Positions 17,435 to 27,490 of a stretch of 64,000 bases of DNA are shown in pieces. Both the position numbers and the translations under genes were made by a program. Source of the DNA: Neobacillus sp. PS3-12 (lineage in GTDB: Bacteria; Bacillota; Bacilli; Bacillales; Cytobacillaceae); the NCBI RefSeq assembly GCF_030915385.1, contig NZ_CP133268.1, positions 2,223,430 through 2,287,429 of the forward strand. The letters run 5' to 3'. Numbering within the stretch: the stretch's first letter is position 1; each line of letters opens with the position of its first letter. Below the pieces are notes generated by a model. It was not told the origin of the DNA. It did not search any database and saw only the letters and a program-made list of their open reading frames with translations.

Positions 17435-20044
17435 ATGAAAAAGGTTCATATCGTACCACATATGCATTGGGACAAAGAATGGTACTTTTCAACAGAAGAA
17501 TCACGTATTTTACTTGTTAACAATATGGAAGAGATAATGGAAATGCTCGAGAATAATCCAGAGTATCCATACTATGTATTAGATGGTCAAACTTCGATCC
17601 TTGAAGATTATTTTGCGGTTAAGCCAGAAAATAAAGAGCGTGTCAAAAAACTTGTCCAAGAGGGAAAGCTCATCATTGGACCATGGTATACGCAAACAGA
17701 TGAAATGGTAGTTGGCGGGGAATCAATTGTTCGAAATTTACTTTACGGACTAAAAGATTGTGAGGAATTTGGATCACCAATGATGATTGGCTACTTACCG
17801 GATTCGTTTGGCCAATCTTCGCAAATGCCCCAAATCTTAAATGGCTTTGATATCAAATATTCGATTTTTTGGCGTGGTACATCAGAGCGCCATGGTACAG
17901 ACAAAACAGAATTTTATTGGGAAAGTACCGATGGATCTAAGGTTCTTGTTCAACTCTTGCCTCTTGGTTACGCGATCGGAAAATACCTTCCAGAGGATGA
18001 AGAAAAACTGAAAGAAAGAATCGATAAATACTTTACCGTTTTGGACAAAGGTGCGACAACGGAAAACCTGGTTCTCCCTAATGGCCATGATCAAATGCCG
18101 ATCCAAAAAAATATTTTTACGATCATGGAAAAACTGCAGCATTTATATCCAGACCGTGAATTTTTCTTAAGCAAATATGAAAATGTCTTTGCCGAAATTG
18201 AAAAAAATCAAGCATTGCCAACCATTCAAGGTGAATTTTTAGATGGTAAATACATGCGTGTTCACAGAAGTATCTATTCTACCCGTATGGATATTAAAGC
18301 AGCCAATGCCCGGATTGAAAATAAAATCACGAATATCCTTGAACCATTGGCTTCCATTGCCTATTCATTAGGCTTCGATTACCATCATGGGTTGATCGAG
18401 CACATATGGAAGGAAATCATGAAAAATCATGCCCATGACAGCATCGGATGCTGCTGCTCCGATAAAGTTCATCTTGAAATCATGAACCGCTTCTTTATCG
18501 CCGAGGAAAAAACAGACCGTCTGATTGATTTCTATAAGCGTAAAATCACCGATTCAATTGAAACCGACCGGACAGAGGATCGTTTAACTGCGTTCAACCT
18601 CTTGCCATATGAACGGACTGAGGTCGTGACAACTACGGTGATTACAAAGCTGCCTTCCTTCTCTTTAGAGGATGAAGCAGGCAATATGATTCCATTTGAA
18701 GTCTTAACCAAAGAGGAATTGGACCCAGGATTGATTGACAGGCAAATTGTTCACTACGGCAACTATGATCCATTTTACAAATATACAATTCAATTAAAGG
18801 ACTCCATTCCAGCGATGGGCTATAAAACGTATTTTGTTGTCGGTACAAAAAAATCGATGACCAATACCCTGGTTTCAAAGGACAGCGTTGAAACAGATTA
18901 TTACACGGTAACAGTTAATCCAAATGGAACATTGAACATTTGGGACAAGAGGTTAGAAAAAGAATTTTCAAATGTACTTTTATTAGAAAACGGCGGCGAT
19001 GATGGAGACGAATACGACTTCTCCCCGCTTCCTGATGAAAAGCTGATCTATAGTGATGCTGTAAACGCAGACGTCAAGATCGCTCAAAATCAGGACGAAG
19101 CCCAAATTGACATTCAATTAAAACTTGATGTACCTGGAAATCTCGAAAATAGACGCGTGCATCATGTTGACGGTTTTGTTGAAGTTCATTGGAAGGTAAC
19201 GATTCCAAATCATCAGCCGATTGTAAAGGTTGAAGCGGAAATGAACAATCAAGCAAAAGATCACCGCCTGCGCACCTTGATTCCAACCGGAATAGCTTCC
19301 AGCTTCTCGGTATCTGATAATCAATTCGGACTGATTAAACGAGACGTATATGATTCAGCGATGGATGTCTGGGAAAAAGAAAACTGGGATGAGCGCCCTG
19401 ATTCGATTTATCCAATGCTTTCTTTTGTTGGCTTATCAGATGAGGAACATGGTGTCAGTGTGTTAACCAATAGCACGAGGGAGTATGAAATTGTTGGGGA
19501 TAATCACGATACGATTGCCTTAACCCTATTCCGCTGTGTGGGCTTTCTTGGAAAAGAAGAGATGTTAAGAAGGCCAGGACGCCCATCTGGTATCAAACTG
19601 CCTACGCCTGATTCGCAAATGATTGGGAAACTAAAGCTTAATTTTGCAGTTACAACCCATAAAGGTTCAACCATCAACGCAAATCTTGCACGAACAGCAA
19701 AAGAATACAATACACCAATCCAGACATATAATAAAATACCGTTTAATGCAATGAAACTAAATCCATCAGGGATTATGGTACCAATGCATTATAGTTTGCT
19801 GCAAGAAACTAGCCATGACACAGTCCTAAGCACACTGAAAAAAGCAGAAAAAGAAGATCGATTTGTTCTCCGTTTCTTTAACCCAACTGAAACAGAACGT
19901 CAGGGATCTTTTACCCTTAATCTTACAGTGGACAATATAAATGAAGGAAACTTAAACGAAAAGGAAATTAGTCCATTGCAAATAGAGAACAATCACTTCT
20001 CCATTCCGCTTAAACAAAACCAAGTGAAGACAGTATTATTTTAA
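17435..20044 (+). CDS. mngB: GH38 alpha-mannosidase, MngB-like
   Basis: 869 residues. The Zn-binding signature VHIVPHMHWDKEW at residues 3-15, the nucleophile Asp in GYLPDSFGQSSQMPQIL near residue 118, and HAHDSIGCC near residue 332 identify a GH38 retaining alpha-mannosidase without signal peptide. E. coli MngB, of very similar length, cleaves mannosylglycerate 6-phosphate to mannose 6-phosphate and glycerate. Here the enzyme would do the same on the PTS product, feeding ManA. The ATG at 17435 is chosen over a TTG 12 nt upstream because TTGGAGGAC is the ribosome-binding site. A degraded second copy of an internal stretch lies at 24846-24998. Confidence 0.85.
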   Translation: MKKVHIVPHMHWDKEWYFSTEESRILLVNNMEEIMEMLENNPEYPYYVLDGQTSILEDYFAVKPENKERVKKLVQEGKLIIGPWYTQTDEMVVGGESIVRNLLYGLKDCEEFGSPMMIGYLPDSFGQSSQMPQILNGFDIKYSIFWRGTSERHGTDKTEFYWESTDGSKVLVQLLPLGYAIGKYLPEDEEKLKERIDKYFTVLDKGATTENLVLPNGHDQMPIQKNIFTIMEKLQHLYPDREFFLSKYENVFAEIEKNQALPTIQGEFLDGKYMRVHRSIYSTRMDIKAANARIENKITNILEPLASIAYSLGFDYHHGLIEHIWKEIMKNHAHDSIGCCCSDKVHLEIMNRFFIAEEKTDRLIDFYKRKITDSIETDRTEDRLTAFNLLPYERTEVVTTTVITKLPSFSLEDEAGNMIPFEVLTKEELDPGLIDRQIVHYGNYDPFYKYTIQLKDSIPAMGYKTYFVVGTKKSMTNTLVSKDSVETDYYTVTVNPNGTLNIWDKRLEKEFSNVLLLENGGDDGDEYDFSPLPDEKLIYSDAVNADVKIAQNQDEAQIDIQLKLDVPGNLENRRVHHVDGFVEVHWKVTIPNHQPIVKVEAEMNNQAKDHRLRTLIPTGIASSFSVSDNQFGLIKRDVYDSAMDVWEKENWDERPDSIYPMLSFVGLSDEEHGVSVLTNSTREYEIVGDNHDTIALTLFRCVGFLGKEEMLRRPGRPSGIKLPTPDSQMIGKLKLNFAVTTHKGSTINANLARTAKEYNTPIQTYNKIPFNAMKLNPSGIMVPMHYSLLQETSHDTVLSTLKKAEKEDRFVLRFFNPTETERQGSFTLNLTVDNINEGNLNEKEISPLQIENNHFSIPLKQNQVKTVLF

Positions 20045-20060
20045 TGGAAGTTAGCAAAAA

Positions 20061-20095
20061 AAGCCTAATCTTTATTTTTGAAGATTAGGCTTTTT
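20061..20095 (+). terminator. Intrinsic terminator after mngB
   Basis: AAGCCTAATCTT (20061-20072) pairs with AAGATTAGGCTT (20081-20092), followed by T. A nearly identical terminator stem occurs at 27201-27241 after the LCP gene. Confidence 0.85.
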
Positions 20096-20136
20096 GGTTA
20101 GATCAAACAATTAGAACCGTCCCGATGTTTCTTAAA

Positions 20137-21069
20137 CTACTTTTTATCTTTCAAGCATTTTTCAGGGTCAATTTTAATTGGTTCCCATTTATCCTCACGA
20201 GTCTTTTTATATTGAGCAAACAAAATATCTGTATCATTCGTTAATTCAATAAAGACAAAACGATATTCGTTACCATCAGTACCCACAAAATCAATGTTCT
20301 TAAAGTAGCCATCTTTCTTTGTTGGCCATCTTTTTTTCACTAGCTTACACCAACCACCATACTCAACATCTACGACTGCTTCTGCATCATGCTGCCAAAG
20401 GTGATAGGCGGCGCAGAGAAAGTCCTCTCCCGTTAAGGTAATATCCTCAATTTTATACATATTTTTTTCCTTCTTAATAGAGACATATCCATAATAATAG
20501 GCAAAATAAGTAAGGTTCTTGGAGGACCCCTCAATGGTTTCCAGCTCAATAAAAAACTGGATGGTTTGTGGATGGCCCTTAACAGGTGATTTATTTAATT
20601 TGATTAGATTCGTATGTCCGATTCCTTTGAAAGAGTGAAGATAAGAAGGATAAGATACCTTTTTCTGATATTCCTTTGTTAAAAAATTATAGGCGACAGG
20701 ATAAGGCGTTCTAGCCATGCCCACTGTTCCGCAACCACCCATTTGATTTTTGGTAAGATTTTCAGCCTCTCGAAGGATACTGAAGTAATGAATAATGGTA
20801 TTTTCCGGCGTATTCATAAGTGAAGCTGGAAGTACAATTTCATCATGTGGTTTTTCATCATATAGATCAAAAAACTGAAAATCCATGACTCGATTATTTA
20901 AAATAGAAAGGCAAGAAGGGCGAAAATACTTTTCAATATCCCTCATTCTATATTCACTTTTAGGTTCCTTTGCACGTGTTTTAGCAGTCTGGCTTTGAAA
21001 TTTTGCTCCCATAACAAGCTTATCCTTCTTTTTGCGATGCCCCATTGTAAACTTATTAAACAACTTCAC
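20137..21069 (-). CDS. Hypothetical protein of unknown family
   Basis: 310 residues, not recognised. No signal peptide or membrane helix; the N-terminus is basic (MGHRKKKDKL and KAREPKSEYRMRDIEKYF-like stretch). A mid-section MGGCGTVGMARTPYP and an aromatic AYYYGYVSIKKEKN stretch stand out. The body looks like a folded mixed alpha/beta cytosolic protein. The GTG at 21069 with GGGGAGAAGCA in front is favoured over a TTG 24 nt upstream. It is a lone gene between mngB (convergent) and the rml operon, so context gives no function. Confidence 0.6.
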   Translation of the reverse strand: MKLFNKFTMGHRKKKDKLVMGAKFQSQTAKTRAKEPKSEYRMRDIEKYFRPSCLSILNNRVMDFQFFDLYDEKPHDEIVLPASLMNTPENTIIHYFSILREAENLTKNQMGGCGTVGMARTPYPVAYNFLTKEYQKKVSYPSYLHSFKGIGHTNLIKLNKSPVKGHPQTIQFFIELETIEGSSKNLTYFAYYYGYVSIKKEKNMYKIEDITLTGEDFLCAAYHLWQHDAEAVVDVEYGGWCKLVKKRWPTKKDGYFKNIDFVGTDGNEYRFVFIELTNDTDILFAQYKKTREDKWEPIKIDPEKCLKDKK

Positions 21070-21413
21070 TGCTTCTCCCCATCTCGTTAACAAAGAAGAA
21101 CGTTTTTAACTAAGGTATGAGGAAATTCGGTGGAAGTGCATATTTGGAAAATACCAAATTTACAATGGTTGAAATTACAGTATTCCTTTTAAACATGTTG
21201 GAAGTAGATAAAGCCGTTTTTGATGGGAAAAAGGAAGAGTCTTTTTGTGTGACTACGCTGATAACAAAGATGAAACAACAACTTGACTGCAATAGATTTC
21301 AAATACAATCTTTACTTAATTCTTGTAAAAATAAAAGGGATAGAAAGCTTTCTGATTTGATCCCAATAAAGTAGGAAAGACAAAACCTGGCTAGGAAATA
21401 CAGGAAATGTCCT
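21070..21413. other. Intergenic stretch between the unknown gene and rmlB
   Basis: A plus-strand frame at 21117-21374 exists but has no usable ribosome-binding site and no recognisable sequence. I see no supported gene, RNA or clear terminator here. Confidence 0.4.
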
Positions 21414-22398
21414 TCATGAGTAACCGAATTGCCCCCACCACCACTCATTGTCAAGATACCACCGAACAGTCTGAGCGATTCCTGTCTCAAATGTATAAGT
21501 AGGTTTCCATCCTAGCTTTTCCAACTTAGTAGGATCAATGGCATAGCGCTTGTCATGGCCCAAACGGTCTGCGACAAATTCAATAAGATCTTCGGACTTT
21601 CCTAAAGCACTTAAAATAGTTTTAACAACTTCTAAATTGGTACGTTCATTGTGTCCACCGACATTATAAACTTCTCCATTAACGCCTTCATGTAAAACTA
21701 AATCAATCGCTGTACAATGATCAAGTACATGTAACCAATCTCGAATATTTTTCCCATCACCGTATACTGGAACTTTCTCATCATTTAGGACACGAGAAAT
21801 AGTCAATGGTATCAGTTTTTCTGGAAAATGGAACGGACCATAGTTATTGGAGCAACGAGTAATATTAATGGGAAGACCATATGTCTCATGATAGGCTCGA
21901 ACCAATAAATCAGACGATGCTTTACTTGCACTATACGGACTATTTGGCTGCAACGGGGTTTCTTCCGTAAAGAATGTCGACGGATCAAAATCTAATTCAC
22001 CATACACTTCATCTGTAGATACATGAAGAAACTTTGCGACCCCTATTTCTTTAGAAGCATCAAGTAACACTTGAGTCCCCATCACATTTGTTCGTACAAA
22101 AATTCCCTGATCCGTAATGGAGCAGGTCCACATGACTCTCTGCCGCAAAGTGGACAACAAAATCGAAACTTTCCTTTTGAAAAAGAGAAAAAATAGCTTC
22201 ACGGTTAGCAATATCTGCTTTTACAAAATGATAATTTTCTTTATGCTCTATATCTTTATGCTTCGTTAAATCTCCAGCATACGTGAGCAAATCTAAATTA
22301 AATATTTCATATTGTGGATATTTATTCACCATGTATTGTACAAAGTTTCCTCCGATGAACCCTGCGCCACCTGTGACAAGAATCTTTTTCTGTGTCAT
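21414..22398 (-). pseudogene. rmlB: dTDP-glucose 4,6-dehydratase, frameshifted
   Basis: Second step of dTDP-L-rhamnose synthesis. The N-terminal frame (MTQKKILVTGGAGFIGGNFVQY, Rossmann GGxGxxG) reads correctly to HFAAESHVD; the rest (SITDQGIFVRTNV onwards, with STDEVYGEL and the catalytic YSASKASSD) is in another frame to the stop at 21414. One extra A on the plus strand at about 22124 explains the shift: GACCTGCTCC instead of the expected GACCGCTCC. The combined length is about 328 residues, normal for RmlB. Last gene of rmlACDB, overlapping rmlD by ATGA-type contact at 22395-22398. Confidence 0.9.
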
Positions 22399-23249
22399 TG
22401 TTCCACCTCATGTAATTGTTTCAAATAGTGATGTAATGAATCTTGCCAATTAGGCAATGGCTTAAACCCATTGTCAATCAACTTCTGCTTAGACAATCGA
22501 GAATTTTTTGGTCGTGCTGCTCTTGTTGGATACTCTTCAGTTGGTATTGAATTGACCTTAACCCCTTTTCCTGACAAACGAAAAATTCCTCTCGCAAATT
22601 CAGCCCAACTGCAAAATCCTTCATTCGTTGCGTGATAAATTCCATACTTTTCTGTCTGGATCATATCGACTAACAATCTAGCTAATTCATACGTATACGT
22701 AGGCGAACCAACCTGGCCTCCAACCACATTCAACACAGCTCTAGTTTCTGCCAAACGTAGCATGGTTTTAACAAAGTTGTTTCCATTCATGCCGAATACC
22801 CATGATGTCCGCACAATAAACCAATCATTTAAAATACTGTGGACAGCTTTTTCACCTTCAAGCTTTGTAAGTCCATAGTATCCTTTTGGTTCTGATTGAT
22901 CCTTTTCAACAAAAGGAATATCTCCTTCTCCATTAAACACATAATCCGTACTTATATACATAAATTTTGAGTTTACATTTCTGGCTGCAATGGAAAGATT
23001 CTTTGTACCCTCAACATTCACTTTCCAACAATTATCCCTGTCTTCTTCTGCCTGATCTACTGCTGTATAAGCCGCACAATGGATGATTGCATCTGGTTTC
23101 ACATTTCCAATATATTGATAGACGAAAGCTTCATCCGTAATGTTCAAATCTTTTGAACCTACACCTATCATATCAAATCCTCTGTTTAAGCCTTCACGAA
23201 CAACGTCATAGCCAAGTTGTCCCGAATACCCTGTAACTAATATTTTCAT
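22395..23249 (-). CDS. rmlD: dTDP-4-dehydrorhamnose reductase
   Basis: 284 residues, final step of dTDP-L-rhamnose synthesis (NADPH-dependent reduction). The nucleotide-binding start MKILVTGYSGQLGYDV, the STDYVFNG segment, the catalytic YGLTKLEGEKAV (YxxxK) and RTSWVFG are all visible. The gene overlaps rmlC upstream and rmlB downstream by 4 bp each, indicating coupled translation. Intact. The product probably feeds rhamnose into cell-wall or spore-surface glycans. Confidence 0.93.
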   Translation of the reverse strand: MKILVTGYSGQLGYDVVREGLNRGFDMIGVGSKDLNITDEAFVYQYIGNVKPDAIIHCAAYTAVDQAEEDRDNCWKVNVEGTKNLSIAARNVNSKFMYISTDYVFNGEGDIPFVEKDQSEPKGYYGLTKLEGEKAVHSILNDWFIVRTSWVFGMNGNNFVKTMLRLAETRAVLNVVGGQVGSPTYTYELARLLVDMIQTEKYGIYHATNEGFCSWAEFARGIFRLSGKGVKVNSIPTEEYPTRAARPKNSRLSKQKLIDNGFKPLPNWQDSLHHYLKQLHEVEQ

Positions 23250-23812
23250 AGCTTACCCTCATAAATAAAATTGTTATCTGCTTCTTCGAGAAAAGGTGCC
23301 TTTTCATCCTTACCTGATAACACTGGTTTCATATCAATGGGCCACTCGATTCCAATGGATGGGTCATTCCAAATAATACCTCTATCACACTCTGGCGCAT
23401 ACAGTTCATCTACCTTATACTGAACCTCCACATCGTCAGTTAATGTGATAAAGCCATGAGCAAAGCCTTTTGGAATGAATAGTTGTTTCTTATTCTCTGC
23501 AGTTAATTCTATTCCAAACCACTTTCCAAAGGTAGGACTTCCCTTGCGAATATCGACAGCAACATCAAAAATGGATCCTCTTGTACATCTAACCAATTTT
23601 GTTTGTGACTTTGGGTGCAATTGATAATGTAGTCCTCTTAAAGTACCTTTCACTGCAGAAAATGAATGATTATCTTGAACAAAATTTAGATCAATTCCAG
23701 TTTCTTTAAAAATAGCATCATTATATATTTCCATAAACCAGCCGCGATGATCACCAAATACTTTAGGCTCTATAACCTTCACTCCAGGTATACTTGTATC
23801 TAAAATATTCAA
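23246..23812 (-). CDS. rmlC: dTDP-4-dehydrorhamnose 3,5-epimerase
   Basis: About 188 residues from a TTG start at 23812 that follows GGGGTGCTTAAAG; the longer frame to 23848 would enter the end of rmlA. Conserved elements are EPKVFGDHRGWFMEIYN, the catalytic His segment LRGLHYQ, the FIPKGFAHGF stretch and VQYKVDELYAPECDRGIIWNDP. The cupin enzyme epimerises C3 and C5 of the 4-keto sugar. It lies between rmlA and rmlD in the usual order. Confidence 0.92.
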   Translation of the reverse strand: MNILDTSIPGVKVIEPKVFGDHRGWFMEIYNDAIFKETGIDLNFVQDNHSFSAVKGTLRGLHYQLHPKSQTKLVRCTRGSIFDVAVDIRKGSPTFGKWFGIELTAENKKQLFIPKGFAHGFITLTDDVEVQYKVDELYAPECDRGIIWNDPSIGIEWPIDMKPVLSGKDEKAPFLEEADNNFIYEGKL

Positions 23813-23828
23813 CTTTAAGCACCCCAAA

Positions 23829-24706
23829 TCAATACTTGATTTCCCCAATTGCTACTTTTAACAGATACTGTCCATATCCTGTTTTAGAGAATTTTTTAGC
23901 GGACTCAATGAGCTCTTCTTTATCAATCCACCCATTTATATAGGCGATTTCTTCCGGTGCAGCAATTTTTATCCCTTGGTGTTCCTCAACCGTTTTAACA
24001 AAGTTTGTTGCCTCTACTAAACTCTGATGCGTCCCTGTATCTAACCATGTAAATCCACGTCCAAGCAGTTCAACTTCTAATTCCCCCATATTTAAATACG
24101 CTTCAATAATCGAGGTGATTTCCAATTCTCCTCGAGCAGAAGGCTTAACATTTTTGGCAATTTCCACAACCTGATTATCGAAAAAATATAAACCAGTGAT
24201 CGCGTAATTTGATTTAGGAACTTTAGGCTTCTCCTCAACACTAAGCACTTTTCCATGATGATCAAATTCAACAACCCCATACCGTTCCGGGTCTTGCACA
24301 TGGTATCCAAATACGGTAGCCCCCTTTCTTTTTGAGCAGCTCTTTGAAGAATTTTTCTCATACCGCTACCATAATAAATGTTATCGCCTAATATCATTGA
24401 TACTGAATCGTTACCGATAAACTCTTCACCAATTAAAAAGGCCTGACCTAGTCCATCCGGGCTTGGTTGAACTTTATATTGAAGATGAATGCCAAACTGA
24501 GACCCGTCACCTAATAACGACTTAAATCTTGGGGTATCTTCTGGAGTTGAAATAATCAATATCTCCTTAATACCTGCTAGCATTAAGGTTGAAAGCGGAT
24601 AATAAATCATTGGTTTATCATAAATCGGTAATAGCTGTTTACTAGTTACCATCGTTAATGGATATAGTCGCGTACCACTACCTCCGGCTAAGATAATACC
24701 TTTCAC
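23829..24706 (-). pseudogene. rmlA: Glucose-1-phosphate thymidylyltransferase, frameshifted
   Basis: First step of dTDP-rhamnose synthesis. From a GTG at 24706 behind TAGGAGGT the frame reads [18 protein letters not shown] (nucleotidyltransferase signature), [15 protein letters not shown] and GDNIYYGSG, then breaks after AAQKERG. The other frame continues [18 protein letters not shown] to EEIAYINGWI and the stop at 23829. One G is missing from the GGGGG run at 24320-24324. Combined length is about 292 residues, as expected. First gene of the rml operon. Confidence 0.9.
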
Positions 24707-24845
24707 CTTTTTTTACCTCCTATGATTATATCTAGTTAGCAATATCTTCCTTGTGAAAAGGACACGTAAGATTTGCCCCACTGTGGCCTCTACATTACAT
24801 ATTTAATAAACTGTCTTTTTATGTGTTTACGCTGCCAGAGCCTAT

Positions 24846-24998
24846 ATAACTAAAAAGGGATGTATATGATACTGCGATGGAGGTCTGGGAAAAAGAAAAC
24901 TGGATGAGCGCTCGGATTCGATTTATCCAATGCCTTCCTTTGCTGGTTTATCATATGAAGAACATGGTGTTAGTGTTTTAAACAATTACACAAGAGCA
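24846..24998 (+). pseudogene. Degraded internal fragment of a GH38 alpha-mannosidase gene
   Basis: This stretch aligns base by base with mngB at about 19328-19485: both contain TCTGGGAAAAAGAAAACTGG, GATTCGATTTATCCAATGC and GAACATGGTGT in the same spacing. One base is deleted (TGGATGAGC against TGGGATGAGC), which breaks the frame. Nothing else of a mannosidase gene is visible around it, so it is a relic of a second copy. Confidence 0.85.
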
Positions 24999-25039
24999 CA
25001 AAAAAGAAACAAGATCAATATTTGTAAGGTTTAACAGGG

Positions 25040-25064
25040 GCACTCTTTCAAAGAGTGCTTTTTT
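25040..25064 (+). terminator. Intrinsic terminator after the mannosidase relic
   Basis: GCACTCTTT (25040-25048) pairs with AAAGAGTGC (25050-25058) around a one-base centre, followed by six T. It has no intact gene to serve and probably belonged to the decayed locus. Confidence 0.75.
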
Positions 25065-25231
25065 ATGTTGTTTTCAACTCTTTATACCAAAAAAGCCAAT
25101 TAGAATAGCCAAAATGATTAATCTCCGCAAATGTGCAGATTTTTTAAAAATTTTGTAAGTAAAAAATATGGAAATAATAGTGAATGATGTAAAATTGGAA
25201 TAGAGCATGTAAACTGATGGGGGGGCATATC

Positions 25232-25897
25232 ATGGGGTTTAAAAAGTTTAATAAAATAAATACATGGTTACTCATAGTAGAATTTGTCGTCGCTTTAGCA
25301 GTGATTCTAATAGGGCAACACACATTCAGTTCTAATAGACCTGTAAACAAGAATGATACCTTTGAGGTTAAAAAAGATAAAAAGGCTGTTGAAAATTCAC
25401 AAAATGGAAAAAGCAGTGAAACTGAAGTCTTAAACAATTTAAAGGCTGACAATACAGGAAATAATCAAGACCAACAACAAAGTCCAAATGTAGCACCAAG
25501 CACTGCCAACTCAACATCTGCTATACAAAATACTGAAAAATCAACGGCTAAAACTTCATCGAAGCTTACAAGCTCTACAGGTTCGGTACATACTATTACT
25601 AAAGGAACAAAAACACCAACAGCTAAAACTTCAACTAAATCGACAACAAATGCGATTGCTTTACCAACGGAGACAACAAAACCGACAACAGAAGCACAAC
25701 CAACCAAGTCACAGACTACTACCTTAGAACAACCAACACCAGAGCCGTCCGCAGCAACAAGTGATTCTAGTGTACCAAGTGACTCGAATGTATCAAGTGA
25801 CTTAAATGTACCAAGTGACTCAAGTGTACCTGCGGACAAGCAATCAACAATTAACGATTCAGCCACGGTAACAACGGATCCTGCCCCAAGTAAGTAA
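25232..25897 (+). CDS. Ser/Thr-rich membrane-anchored surface protein
   Basis: 221 residues from an ATG that follows a GGGGGGG ribosome-binding site by six bases. Residues about 10-32 (NTWLLIVEFVVALAVILIG) are a single membrane anchor or uncleaved signal; the remaining 190 residues are low-complexity, very rich in Thr, Ser, Lys and Pro, ending in short degenerate repeats of the type VPSDSN/VSSDLN near residues 185-210. It looks like a wall-spanning stalk without an enzymatic domain. Its neighbours are rhamnose synthesis and an LCP ligase, which suits a cell-surface locus. Function unknown. Confidence 0.6.
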   Translation: MGFKKFNKINTWLLIVEFVVALAVILIGQHTFSSNRPVNKNDTFEVKKDKKAVENSQNGKSSETEVLNNLKADNTGNNQDQQQSPNVAPSTANSTSAIQNTEKSTAKTSSKLTSSTGSVHTITKGTKTPTAKTSTKSTTNAIALPTETTKPTTEAQPTKSQTTTLEQPTPEPSAATSDSSVPSDSNVSSDLNVPSDSSVPADKQSTINDSATVTTDPAPSK

Positions 25898-26126
25898 TCC
25901 TGGCCAGGGTCCTTCCCCCTCTCCTTTAATCTCATTTCCAATATTTTATCTGTTTTTCATCAAACAAAAAAAGTTTGTTTGCTATTCTGTCTCTAAATAT
26001 ATTAATATTTTTTATACCAAATTTTGTTTGTGTGGTGACATGCAGGAATTTTGAAGTTACACTAGGTTTAGTGCAAAAAAACTATTTTTTTGTAAAAAAA
26101 TGCTAGGATTTCGTGGAGGAAGATGT
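25898..26126. other. Short gap before the LCP gene
   Basis: AT-rich, no gene seen. It ends with the GTGGAGGAAGATGT ribosome-binding region of the LCP gene. Confidence 0.4.
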
Positions 26127-27101
26127 ATGAGGTCAGAGAAAAAACGTAAGGGTAAAGGGAAGGTAATTGGTTTTAGTCTTTTAGGAATTGTTATCCTAGC
26201 AGCGGCTGCTATAGGATTTGAATACAACCAGCTTCAACCAAAGAATCATTTTAAAACGATTCCTGTTGCTTCCAACCCAAGTGGAAAAGGTAAGACAAAA
26301 TCAGAACCACAAAGCAAAACGGATAGCGTTCCGCCGTTTAATATTTTATTGATGGGGTCTGACCAGAGACCTGGCCAAACGATCGGACACTCCGATACAA
26401 TGATGCTGATGCATGTGGATTTAAGCAAAAATGAGATAAATGCTGTTAGTATCCCTCGTGATACCCGTGTCCATTTAGATGGTTATGGATATACAAAATT
26501 AACAAGTGTACAATACATTTTACAAGCAAAAAAAGGAACCAAACAAGGGATCGAAGAGGCCGTTCAAGCGATTAGTAATTTAACAGGAGTGCCGATTAAT
26601 TACTATGCTGAAACCAATTTTGAAGGTTTTAAATCGATGGTCGATATATTGGGCGGTATCCAAATGGATGTACCAATGGATGTCAATATTGGCTCGCAAA
26701 CCATTAATACTGGCAGTCATTTTCTTGATGGAAATACGGTATTAGCACTAGTCCGTGAACGACATTCCCTTGCAAATGGGGATTATGGCAGACAGCTGCT
26801 TCAATTGGAGGCACTAAAAGGGATTGCCAAAGGCGCATTAAGCAAGGATAAAATTTCAAAATTGCCTTCTTTAGCAAGTTCCGCTTCAAGTTATATTATT
26901 GATACTAATATTTCAACTTCTGATATGGTTAGTCTGGGTCTTGCTGCCAAAAACTATGATTTTAGCAAACAAGTAAATTACCAGCAGCTTACCGGCGTTG
27001 GTGAGAAGTTGTATGATGACATTCTTAAAGCAAAAAATGATGAAATCGTGATTGACCCGCAGCAGATAAAAGATGTTATTGCAAAGGATTTCCAAAACTA
27101 A
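26127..27101 (+). CDS. LytR-CpsA-Psr (LCP) family cell-wall glycopolymer ligase
   Basis: 325 residues. A short basic cytoplasmic tail (MRSEKKRKGKGK) leads to one membrane helix at about 14-35; the extracellular LCP domain follows with NILLMGSDQRPGQTIGHSDTMMLMHVD, SIPRDTRVHLDGYG and LDGNTVLALVRERH, which hold the conserved Asp and Arg residues for polyprenyl-pyrophosphate binding. LCP enzymes attach teichoic acid or capsule to peptidoglycan. The ATG at 26127 is preferred because GGAGG precedes it. It may attach the rhamnose-containing polymer from the neighbouring rml operon, which is inference. Confidence 0.9.
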   Translation: MRSEKKRKGKGKVIGFSLLGIVILAAAAIGFEYNQLQPKNHFKTIPVASNPSGKGKTKSEPQSKTDSVPPFNILLMGSDQRPGQTIGHSDTMMLMHVDLSKNEINAVSIPRDTRVHLDGYGYTKLTSVQYILQAKKGTKQGIEEAVQAISNLTGVPINYYAETNFEGFKSMVDILGGIQMDVPMDVNIGSQTINTGSHFLDGNTVLALVRERHSLANGDYGRQLLQLEALKGIAKGALSKDKISKLPSLASSASSYIIDTNISTSDMVSLGLAAKNYDFSKQVNYQQLTGVGEKLYDDILKAKNDEIVIDPQQIKDVIAKDFQN

Positions 27102-27135
27102 GAAAAAGAATTAAAAAACTCAATTAAAATGATAG

Positions 27136-27241
27136 AATCCCTTTTGTGCAGATCGCTAGCCTATACGCACAAGAGGGATTACCTTTGATTTTATTAAGTA
27201 AAAAGCCTAATCTTCTATTTGTTTTGAAGGTTAGGCTTTTT
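27136..27241 (+). terminator. Two consecutive hairpins after the LCP gene, second an intrinsic terminator
   Basis: The first stem is AATCCCTTTTGTGC (27136-27149) with GCACAAGAGGGATT (27167-27180), without a T-run. The second is AAGCCTAA (27203-27210) with TTAGGCTT (27231-27238) followed by T, near-identical to the terminator after mngB. Confidence 0.75.
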
Positions 27242-27490
27242 GGTGTTTACCTATTTACTTATCAACTGTACGAGTTTCTCTCAATTTTTACTATGATTAA
27301 ATTAGAAAATAGATTTTCATAGAATCAGGAAAGGCAGGTTATTTGATACATGTTGAACCAAATAAATCTACTTCAACAAAAGATAACCATAAACAAATCT
27401 ATAAATTTCCTGATTTTAGCGTTCTTCCATTTATCCCATGGCTTTTATAAAGTATGATAATACTAAAATAAAACGAAACTTGGTAACACA

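Noticed and set aside
21117..21374. 85-codon plus-strand frame between the unknown gene and rmlB
   Set aside because: AAGGT lies too close to the ATG to serve as a ribosome-binding site, the sequence matches no family I know, and it looks like chance in an A/T-rich gap.
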